Below are positions 55,693-64,000 of a stretch of 64,000 nucleotides of DNA, piece by piece. The notes beneath the pieces were generated by a model. It had not been told where the DNA came from and ran no database searches. It worked only from the letters and a program-made list of their open reading frames with translations. Position 1 is the first letter of the stretch. Every line of letters begins with the position of its first letter. The position numbers and the translations under genes were made by a program. The DNA comes from Portulaca oleracea (Eukaryota > Streptophyta > Magnoliopsida > Caryophyllales > Portulacaceae): positions 19,198,832-19,262,831 of the forward strand of contig CM055870.1 of the NCBI GenBank assembly GCA_029582165.1, in the 5' to 3' direction.

Positions 55693-56483
55693 AAAAGGTA
55701 AAAGTGATATTTGTAATTTTTTCAAAACTTAAATTATATTAATGACAATTGTTTTTTTATTAAAGTGACAGTTTTTTTTATTTTTGTTAAAAAAACTCCT
55801 AGAAATTCATACACTTATCTATTCACCTTTTATTTATGTTGTATGAACTCGATTTTGACAAGTGTATGAATTATTCGAGCCGGGGGAATTGAAAAACTAG
55901 TTATCACACATCAAATTTCCGACCTATGTCTGATATGTGTGGAACTAGAATGGCCCAAAACCGAATTTTTTACAACACCTTATCATACATTTAATATTTC
56001 GATGATGAAAAATCATGGGAAAAATGAGCTGATTTTGCGCAATTTACTTATTAGTGGTAATGACCCTCTACTATTCAATCATATAATTTACTTAGGCAAG
56101 CATTTTAGGAAAGAATGCATGAGATGCATACAGTTTCACTTTGTTATGGCTTATGGCCCTTGGACCCTTGGTTATCCAGTGATTTCTATTTCATGCATTC
56201 CTACCCATTAATTTTCTGTTGCACAACTAGTCTCCTTTTGTTATACTCTGTGTAGACGAATTAATTCTTGTCATTGGAGACAATGCCCTTCCAATGCTAA
56301 TTTGAGCTTTAGAGCAATGATTTTGGGGAATGTAAATGTTATCTCATCGAGTGTTGCTTATGCTATGTTTCCTGAATCATTGATGTTAATTCCAATGCTA
56401 ACTAATACAAGAAAATGAGCTAAAATACCACTATTGATCATGCCGCCTTGGATTTTGCCCCACCAAACATGACGTGTGCTTTC
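55693..56483. other. Non-coding interval
   Basis: A 90-codon ORF at 55,939-56,211 has no domain I recognise. Confidence 0.4.
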
Positions 56484-56663
56484 TGATAGAGTATTCTAGA
56501 CTTATCTTGTATTATGGTAGAACATTCTAGGTTATACATTGTCTAGATCTTTCCAGAATTTTCCTTGTATCTTCGATGCCGATATATGTCAATATAAATA
56601 TATGGACCCAGGACCTCTCAATAGCAGAGTATTCCACATTATTCCCATAATCATATTTGCACA

Positions 56664-56675
56664 TGGTATCAGAGC
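56664..56675 (+). promoter_or_regulatory. Primer binding site (initiator Met-tRNA)
   Basis: TGGTATCAGAGC next to the LTR end. Confidence 0.9.
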
Positions 56676-56790
56676 AGGTACGATACCAAATTAATTTTTT
56701 TTCCCCTTTGGTCAAAACTTTCAGTTAAAAATAATCAAAGTCAATTGTTTACAATTTTTTTTTGCACTTCAATTTCCCTTAGTCAATGCT

Positions 56791-58350
56791 TTGCAAACAG
56801 TGGACGACAACCTTTCGTCGCACATACAAGAATCCTTGCAAACCCTAATAGACATCCGTCGCAACCACCGCCCGTCACCGCTCAGCCCGCTCGTCCGACT
56901 CGCCGCCACCCACCAACGTCACCTGCCGTTGCTGCCATGGCCACTGCTTCGAACACCTCGAAAATCTCATGTCTCAACATTTTCTCCCACACCGCTGGTC
57001 CCGACCACCGCTCCCACCATTAACGACCAGACCTCACCCGCCGCTCCTCGCGCCGCCGACCACCACTCGCCCATTCTAGTTCCACCAGCCGCCTCTCTCC
57101 CCGTCCCGACCACCCCCTCTCTCTCCCTTGACCTGTCTACCTTCGCCCAAACCCGCCCAACTGTCACCGGTATGCCGCCGCCATTTCCAGCCATCCCTAA
57201 ACTTCTGTCACCACATCAAATTGCTACCTCTTCATTGCCATGGCAACCACCAAGCTCATTGTTCCCTAATCCCATTCTTGAGTTTGACGGCTCACGTGCG
57301 GGCTCAAATTCTCGTTAAACTCCATCCTTGGAATCTCTCATGGCGGCTCTCACTCTCGGGTCTACTAGCTCCGGCGAATTTGGCACTCTTTCCCCTGTCC
57401 TTTCATCCATCCCAAATATTACTATTATCGTACGAGAGCCACTTCAAGGACCTGAAGATTACTTGACATGGCGGCAACAACTTATTGCACATCTCATTGC
57501 CCAGAACCTACTCGGGATTGTTGATGGGACCATTCCTCCACCGCCCTTGTATATTCATGACTCCGCTGGGCAATCTCGCTTAAATCTGGATTTTTTACCC
57601 TGGTTGCGTGCTGATCAACAAGTCATGTCTTGGTTGTTTGCATCCGTCTCCCATAACATTAATACTGAAATCCGAGATTTGCAGCATTCTAGCCAAATTT
57701 GGGCTCGTTTACAGACCCGCTTCCTCACTGCAAGTGTAGCTAAGACCATAGAGTTGCGGAGTCATCTTCATAATCTTTACAAGTCCGAGTCTCAATCTAT
57801 GGAGGCGTATCTACGCGATATTAAAGTCATCAGTGATTCTCTTGCTGCCATTAATGCCCCAGTCAGTGATCAAGAACTGGTTCAATATACGCTCTTCGGC
57901 CTTAGTGGTGATCACGATTATGAGTATTTCAATATTGTTGCGGGTTATTTTGGTGGAAATAGGACCTTTGATGATTTACGTGCCAAACTACTACTCTATG
58001 AGCAACGTGTCAATCATGTGCACGAAAAATCATCTGTCGTTGGACATCAAGCCCTAGTGGCGCAACATTCTCCTCCATCTAGACCGCGGCGTCCTCCACC
58101 CATAAACAGCACAGAAAACCCCCCGCAGGCTTCTCATCCCAACTGACGTAGTAATAACAGGCCTTCCCGTGGCAGAGGGCGTGGTCGAGGGCGCACGTCT
58201 GGTAGAGGTCGTGACCGCTCCGGGTCTCTACACTTCTCCCTCCCACAGCAACAAGCACCAGGACAACCGTTAGCATCAGGTATATCTACTGGTCCTTGCT
58301 CGAATATTGCAAATGTTGCCAATACTGCTCCTTCCTTAAATTCTCCATTT
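56791..58350 (+). pseudogene. copia gag, with nonsense codons
   Basis: A Pro/Ser/Thr-rich leader frame (56,791-57,315) reaches a TAA at 57,316 and, in the same frame, gag continues from about 57,328: SIPNITIIVREPLQGPEDYL, WRQQLIAHLIAQNLLGIVDG, WLRADQQVMSWLFASVSHNI, RFLTASVAKTIELRSHLHNL and YTLFGLSGDHDYEYFNIVAG (Retrotran_gag_2). A stop at about 58,146 is followed by an Arg/Gly-rich stretch. It would form the particle shell; two stops make it inactive. The leader may not be translated. Confidence 0.85.
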
Positions 58351-58900
58351 ATCAGTGCTAACTTTTCTCCTTCCAAAGTTGTTTGTCAACTCTACTTTCA
58401 TCCAGGTCATACCGCTCCTCTTTGCCCCCGTTACTTTAACCTTGCCCAAACCCCAACAACCTCTTCTTCTCCAATTGCTCTTGCTGCTACACAGTCCAGC
58501 GAAGCTAATAATGTTGTTTGGTATCCAAACTCTGGTGCCACCAGTCATATGACGCCATATGAAGGTATCCTTGTCTCTAAAACCCCTTACTATGGTCCTG
58601 ATTCAGTTATTGTCGGTTATGGTACTAAGCTTCCTATTCGCCATATTGGACATTGTGCATTGAACACTCCTTCTAAATCGTTAGTCTTGAAAAATGTCTT
58701 GCATGTGCTTGACCTTTAGTAAAATCTGCTTTCCGTTCATAAGTTGTGTCAGGATAATAATTGTATGGTTAATTTTGATTCTTCTTCTGTACATGTTAAG
58801 GACAAATCTACAGGGACAACTCTCTTGCGGGGTACCAGTAACCAGGGAACCTACTCTTTTGCTCCTCCTGTTCTGTAGGATCCCGGAAAATCGCTCCACG
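58351..58900 (+). pseudogene. copia zinc knuckle and protease, active site changed
   Basis: The knuckle reads CQLYFHPGHTAPLCPRYF; Tyr replaces the second Cys. The protease active site reads WYPNSGATSHMT, with Asn in place of the catalytic Asp (usual DSGA). It continues with YYGPDSVIVGYGTKLPIRHI and NTPSKSLVLKNVLHV, then stops and a GAG-pre-integrase part (KLCQDNNCMVNFDSSSVHVK). The copy would be inactive even without the stops. Confidence 0.85.
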
Positions 58901-59353
58901 TGTAGGGGATGTCAATCTTCGGATGTGCTACTTAATGACCGGGAGCCGAGTAAGGTTGTTTATGTTAGGTTTTAGGTTATCTATTTCCTAAACAGATACA
59001 GACTAATTGGCGGAATATTATAACAGTTATAAACAATTAATCAACACAATTGCAGAGGGTTTAGTAATTATACCTGATCGCTAATTCCTGCTGAAGAAGA
59101 GGTTGACCTTCTAGATTCCAATGCTGAAACCCTCTACTGAAAAGTCCACGCAGCACTCCGGGAACCCGATTGCTAGATCAACCTGATCGAGACGAATCTC
59201 AATCTAAGATGTATGTGAGATTGTTTCGGGAAACAGAGAATGTTTCCTGAAACTAGAACTGCAAACTAAAAGAGAGAGGAACCCAGGAAATCACCCTGGT
59301 ATCTCTCTAAGAGTCTTAGGCAGTTGGTGTGGAATGATCTCTCCCAGAGGCCC

Positions 59354-59363
59354 CTTTATATAG
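59354..59363 (-). promoter_or_regulatory. LTR TATA box
   Basis: CTATATAAAG on the minus strand, about 75 bp downstream of the dyad array. Confidence 0.6.
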
Positions 59364-59436
59364 TGTTTAGAAAACCTAAGGAAAGGGTTTAAAACCCTAA
59401 AGGGCCGACTTAACGCAACGGCGCACTTCTCAGGCC

Positions 59437-59587
59437 TAACACGGTCCGTGTTGAATCAACACGGTCCGTGTTGGACTCTAGAGAGTCCAATAACTCAGCC
59501 CATGGACACCACGGACCGTGGTGTCTCAACACAGACCGTGTTGGGTCAACACGATCCGTGTTGAGCCCAATTCGGTCCGTGTTGGGC
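59437..59587. repeat. Six palindromic motifs (ACACGGTCCGTGT type)
   Basis: Copies at about 59,437, 59,457, 59,508, 59,527, 59,547 and 59,568, each roughly CAACACGGTCCGTGTTG with one or two changes. They are near-perfect 16-bp dyads, separated by short spacers. The region is non-coding. Confidence 0.92.
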
Positions 59588-59819
59588 TGATTTCTCACAG
59601 AAATCAGTTTCCAACTTTTCTAAACATAATACAATATTATTTAGGTTACATACATTGTTGCAGGGCACTGACTTGTGTGACCCAGTAGGACCAAATAATA
59701 TAGTTGTACTTAAACATATTTAATTACTAATTATAGAGGTCTCTAGCAAGACATATAATTACTATATTACTTTGGTTTAATCTCCGTGTATATCGAACAT
59801 TGTCGGGACATTCCCAACA

Positions 59820-59836
59820 ATCTCCCACTTGTCCCA
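59820..59836 (-). promoter_or_regulatory. Polypurine tract
   Basis: Minus strand GGGACAAGTGGGAGAT directly before the LTR start TGTTGGG. Confidence 0.7.
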
Positions 59837-60640
59837 TAAGTGTTTGATTCCTTGAATTCCCTTGTCACTTACTGTCTCTAGTTCGGATAAGGTAAGCTAA
59901 AGTCATCCTTATGTAAGACCCGAATATTCCTCGATCTCCGAGTTTAGACTTTGAAAAATAGACGATCAACTATTGATTCAACTGAGCTCGGCCAAGCATT
60001 TTCAGTCCAATCTCACCGAGTGGCCACCGAGACATTTGTCCCTAATAGGGAGGACAATGCCATCTTGTTCAGACACACATTCTCACCTGATCCAACTGTA
60101 ACCCAGACACCGCCTTTATAGCCTACTGTTACGAAAGGCGTTTGACGCGCTCCAAAGTCGCAGCAGACCATGTAGTCTATGTATTGAACTCAGGATTTAG
60201 GAATTTTGAGTAGTGAGAGCTCTTATGACATTCCTAACTTAAAGAGCTCACACTGCGGGTCAGTTCGATAGTTGTTCTCAACAATACCCATGTGATTGAT
60301 TTATGATGTCATCACATTACTATGATCACGAAACTTGATCATCACCTCAATCCTAGATGCTAATTGTGTTTATATTATCACTGTTCCTACGTGATAATTT
60401 AATTAGGAACCAGGTCGACTGTCAACCAAGACTAGCGTTATCAAGTTCACTAATGGGGTTTCAGAAATCGAACCTCATCCAATTTCCCATTTTGAATGCG
60501 CTAACCTTTTTGGACATTTACATAATTCTAAACCACAATTAATGTAAAATTTGGAATCTTATTCTCAATGATGAATCAACAAGGTCATAATTCATGAACA
60601 ATTCATGTAAATTTGACTTGTTAATATTCCGGAATGTGTT
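59837..60640 (-). other. 3' untranslated region of the copia element
   Basis: Non-coding sequence between the end of RNase H and the PPT. It is long for a copia element; I see no ORF. Confidence 0.55.
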
Positions 60641-62100
60641 TAATACCTATTGCCCATGCATGACTATCATGCTATAACTACAACAGGGGTTTAGTACATA
60701 ATACTTGCAATGAACTTCGCACATATACAATCTCACTAATGACCTTTCACACAGGAAGATATTTCCGGAACACATGTTTGGATTCATAGTGAGCTTCAGT
60801 TCCTTTGCTTGAGTGATGGCTCCTATAACCAAGGCTCCATTTCTCTCGCAAGGCTAGAAACATCACCCAGTTTTAAAAACGAACTTCGTAATCCTAACAG
60901 TTTCTGCCACAACTTCTAAAGTCGTGCCATACTTGTCTAATTTGTAGAATTAACCGCATGTCATGTTAGGAACTTCTTCCAGTTCACCTTAATACCACTC
61001 ACAACAGATCGTATAATTTTCTTTGACCTTTCAGATAATCATATTTCTCTGCATGAGTGTAGCATCAATGCAACTTTTCACACTTAGCTTTTATCAACCA
61101 CTTTAGACTTAGGACACATCCTTAGTTTTGCTTATACATATACAATGTATATGTTATGTTGGACTTTGAACATCTCATGGCATACATTAATCTCACGCCT
61201 GAAGCATGAGTTATATGTCTCATCCTTCTTAGAACTTCTGATTGTTTTGAGACAATCAAATTCCGTAAGGATATGCCATGATTTATGGAAATTAATCCAT
61301 TCTCGAAGTGAGTTAAACTATTCAACACCTAGTTTACTTTGATTCAAACAATCAAAATCTTTAATCTATCATTATAGATCTTGTGTCCAAGAAAATTCTT
61401 AGCCCCACCAATCCTTCACTTTGAAAATTATTTCCAAGTCAACCTCAGTAGAAGCAACATTGGAATATTCTTCTTAGTAGGCAGTATGTCAATCACATAC
61501 AATATCAGAAAACGCATTGCTCCCACTGAACTTCTTGTAAACACAATATTATCTTTGTCACTTCCCAGTATGTCAAACCTTTTTGATATCTTGGTCAAGA
61601 AGGTCAATGATTTCAACTCCTAGAAGCTTCCTGAAGACCACAGATGGTCTCTTGAAGTTTACAAGTATTCCAACAAAAGACCACTCAGTTGTGTCAAGTA
61701 CAAACCTTTCTTCAAAATCTATTTTGAAGTCAGTCTTGATGTCTATCTTAATGAACCCATATTTTGCCTTAAAACCCTCATATGCCTGATGGCTCACACC
61801 TTCAGACAAATCAACCGAGTTCTAAACTTAGTTGTATATATGGAGTCCATCTTAGATCTTATGGAATCTTGACTTGCTAAAGCTTCTTTGTTGTAGGTAG
61901 AGTCATTGCTTTCTAAAAGTAACATCTCACGCTCATCCATAAAAGATCGATATCTCTGTGGTTGACGGAGTTGTTTACCTGACCTTGCTTGGAGTAATGT
62001 TCATGACACCTCCTCCTCAACATTTTGAGGAACTTCAATTGCCTCAACCTTGTTTTTAATTTCCCGACTAATAGGAAAATTTGAAATAGGATCAAGTCGC
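60641..62100 (-). pseudogene. copia RT and RNase H (heavily decayed)
   Basis: The RNase H tail is seen as GAITQAKELKL with ESKHVFRKYLPV-like text, matching the usual AQAKEPRSHQKSKH. RT traces include SNDSTYNKEALASQDS, KMDSIYTTKF and FLILYVIDILPTKKNIPMLL, where the catalytic YVDD is YVID. Reading crosses several frames. Order and strand agree with the LTR at 58,963. Confidence 0.75.
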
Positions 62101-62269
62101 GGAGTTTCAGGTGATGATTATAGTGTTTTGTGTCTCTCGAACTTCGGTAAGGTCAAAATCTCTCCCACTCTTTCTTTTAGAGAATAACATATTCTCTAAG
62201 AAGAAAGTATTTTGAGGCACAAACACTTTCCTCTACAACAGTTTGTAGAAGTGATACTCCTTTCTTTCA

Positions 62270-62950
62270 GAAGACGGTTCAAGAACCTCTCTTCTCCATA
62301 TCATATATGGTGTCTTCTCTAATGCTTCAGATAATCTTTATTCAGTAATTAGAGCTATGGTTAATTGCGTGTATCCCCAAAAGGTAATCGGCAATGTTGA
62401 CTCAACCATCATTGATCACACCATATCTAATAAGGTGTGATTCCTGCTCTTAGATACGTCATTGAGATGTCGTATTCTTAGAGGAGAGAGTCATGAAACA
62501 ATTCCATATTCTCTTGAATGGTCAATGAAATCTTTGGTTCAAATACTCACCTCCTCAACCTAATTGAAGGATTTTGATTTTCTTGTCAAGTTGGTTTTGT
62601 ACTTCACTTTGAAACTCTTTGAACATTTTCAAAGGATTTGGACTTGTGGCGTATTAAGTAGATATACCCATATCTACTAAAAAATCGTCACTGAAAGTGA
62701 TGAAATAGTACAATAAACCTTCTTCTAGCACTAGTGCTCATAGGCCCACATACATCAGTATATATGCATCCTAATAAGTCATTAACTTGTTCACCAATTC
62801 CAATAAGAGGTGATTTTAGTCATCTTACTCATCAGACATGCTTTGCAAACATTGAAATTTTCAAAGTTTAGGTTTTCCAAAATCCTGCACTATGCAGTTT
62901 CTGAATGCATTTCTGATTAATGTGACTTAAGCTTATAGTGCTAGAATTAT
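62270..62950 (-). pseudogene. copia integrase and GAG-pre-integrase region (decayed)
   Basis: On the minus strand one can read CIQKLHSAGFWK, LLGCIYTDVCGPMST (the usual HTDVCGPM), YYFITFSDDF (usual YFITFIDDYS), a FENVQRVSK-like stretch and TIYDMEKR (usual PYEMW). Many stops and shifts are present. Confidence 0.75.
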
Positions 62951-63109
62951 GTTTCATTTGAGTCATTTGTTCAAACTCTTGGCTCAACCATTAGCATCTC
63001 TTCGATCGTATCCAAGTGCTCTCATTGTTTCGCCAAGACTACTTCATTTTGGAAATCTTTAAACTATTTTAACATTCCAGCTTCAGATGAATCTCATAGA
63101 CATGAATCA

Positions 63110-63340
63110 CCATGTGTTATTTTATTCATCTTTGAAGATTTGAAGTAATCCATCTCTTGTACTTGTGCTCAATTGGACTACATACATCCATATGCATGAG
63201 TGTTTGTTGGCACATTCACCCTTTCTTGTAAAATATACAATCATGCTTTGCAGACATCACATGTTTCAAAGTCTTATCATTCAAAAGTCTATCACTATAA
63301 CGCTTCTGAATGCGCTCTCATTTGCATGACTTAATAGATA
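63110..63340 (-). pseudogene. Second GAG-pre-integrase-like copy
   Basis: The minus strand gives ERIQKRYSDRLLNDKTLKHV, and HMDVCSPIEHK, a second match to the same region as at 62,720-62,950. It is a duplicate or part of a second copia element. Confidence 0.55.
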
Positions 63341-64000
63341 GTTACAAGTTTTATGTTTGAACATGAGTTATTCCTTTTAAACCTTTTGGTTTCGATGTGT
63401 TGGGTGTGTTTATCCGAGATCCTCTCTCTCTCCAATTGAGAGTAAGAAATACTTATAATGAGAACATAGAATCACCTATAAATTTCTCTTATAAGTCTTG
63501 AGGAAATGGATAAACAACCAATTCTTCATAAGGAACTACAACTTATTGCATGTTCCTATTTGTAGGCTGACTCTCATCCTTCAAAGCACATCTACTTTAC
63601 TGTAGAACCTGCACATTTGCATAAACGCGAGTTTCACAGCTAGTATCTTATACTCAAAGTGGGTTTAATAAGGGTAGTGTGTATCATATACGCATTTGCC
63701 TAGAATTGAAATCATATCTCAAGTCTTCCTTATAGTTATTCACGCTCCCAGTGTCATACAAGATCTGGTTGTTAACCGGTTGCTGTCATTGGTTGGGTAT
63801 GTACAACTGTTTGTCCTTACCTTTCCTTTGACTTCTTGTCTTTGATTGCTTTCTTAAATCTTATTTTCCCTTTTACTAAAAGACTATCTTTGGTCGCCAA
63901 TCTTTTGGCTAAAGGGGATCTGAGGTTTCTCATGTTTTAAAATAGTCAAATTATTTCAAAACATGAGTGCCATCAATTGGCCTTTATCTACCTTAACCGA
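63341..64000 (-). mobile_element. Upstream part of the copia element, no clear domain
   Basis: By position this should be protease and gag of the minus-strand element. I cannot identify a motif with confidence. Confidence 0.35.

Larger units (their letters stand above)
56484..58900 (+). mobile_element. Truncated copia element (5' LTR, gag, protease)
   Basis: A probable 5' LTR (about 56,484-56,663) with ATATAAATATATGG as TATA is followed by a PBS, a gag-coding region and the protease with the start of the GAG-pre-integrase region. The rest of pol and the 3' LTR are missing. The sequence ends near a second copia LTR at 58,963. Confidence 0.8.
58963..59819 (-). mobile_element. 3' LTR of a minus-strand copia element, 857 bp
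   Basis: It has ends TGTTAGGTTTTAGG and GGGACATTCCCAACA, with a PPT-like sequence on the right. On the minus strand a TATA box is at 59,354-59,363, with an array of dyad motifs upstream. The body of the element extends to the right edge and beyond. Confidence 0.82.

Noticed and set aside
55939..56211. 90-codon plus-strand ORF
   Set aside because: No domain, no neighbours, and AT-rich surroundings.

Overview
This window looks like nuclear DNA of a flowering plant, most likely a eudicot. It is AT-rich, it holds plant LTR retrotransposons (Ty3/gypsy and Ty1/copia) primed by initiator-Met tRNA, plant L1 and RTE LINEs with DUF4283-type ORF1 remnants, Stowaway, Harbinger, hAT and Mutator MITEs, and a WRKY transcription factor gene with the conserved intron in its WRKY domain. 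I saw no rRNA or tRNA gene and no CRISPR array. The species cannot be named from the sequence.

Layout. 1-8.1 kb: a long gypsy LTR on the minus strand, bounded by a PPT on one side and a PBS on the other, then a decayed gypsy pol on the plus strand with its LTR-like tail. 8.7-18.1 kb: MITEs, a first-exon fragment of ribosomal protein S15a, a solo copia LTR, and a 3-kb Mutator-like element with a perfect 9-bp target duplication. 18.8-22.1 kb: a short copia element (LTRs, gag, partial protease, perfect TSD) inside an older LTR-like sequence. 22.9-29.3 kb: a hAT MITE, a fold-back Mutator MITE, and a hAT-like element split by a nearly full-length L1 LINE. 30.0-33.3 kb: a young copia element that lost protease and integrase. 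33.6-43.3 kb: fold-back and Harbinger MITEs, a 5'-truncated L1, a second solo copia LTR and a LINE ORF1 scrap.

44.2-46.8 kb holds the only gene that looks intact and functional: a two-exon group IIc WRKY factor of 241 residues, WRKY75-like at its C terminus, with a MITE-like inverted-repeat element in its 1.75-kb intron. About 0.2 kb downstream lies a Pack-MULE (46,947-48,787; 10-bp TSD, roughly 150-bp TIRs) carrying a frameshifted copy of a phytolongin (longin-domain SNARE-like) gene.

49-64 kb: Stowaways, an RTE-type LINE pseudogene interrupted by a small solo LTR with a TSD, AT-rich repeats, several long-inverted-repeat MITEs, a truncated plus-strand copia element, and the 3' LTR plus decayed pol of a minus-strand copia element that continues past the right edge.

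The most unusual feature shared across the window is a set of GC-rich dyad-symmetric motif arrays, each just upstream of the apparent TATA box, in three different LTR or LTR-like blocks (about 7.75-7.94, 15.98-16.31 and 59.44-59.59 kb). I found no convincing new multigene system; the interest lies in gene capture, nesting and LTR promoter architecture.
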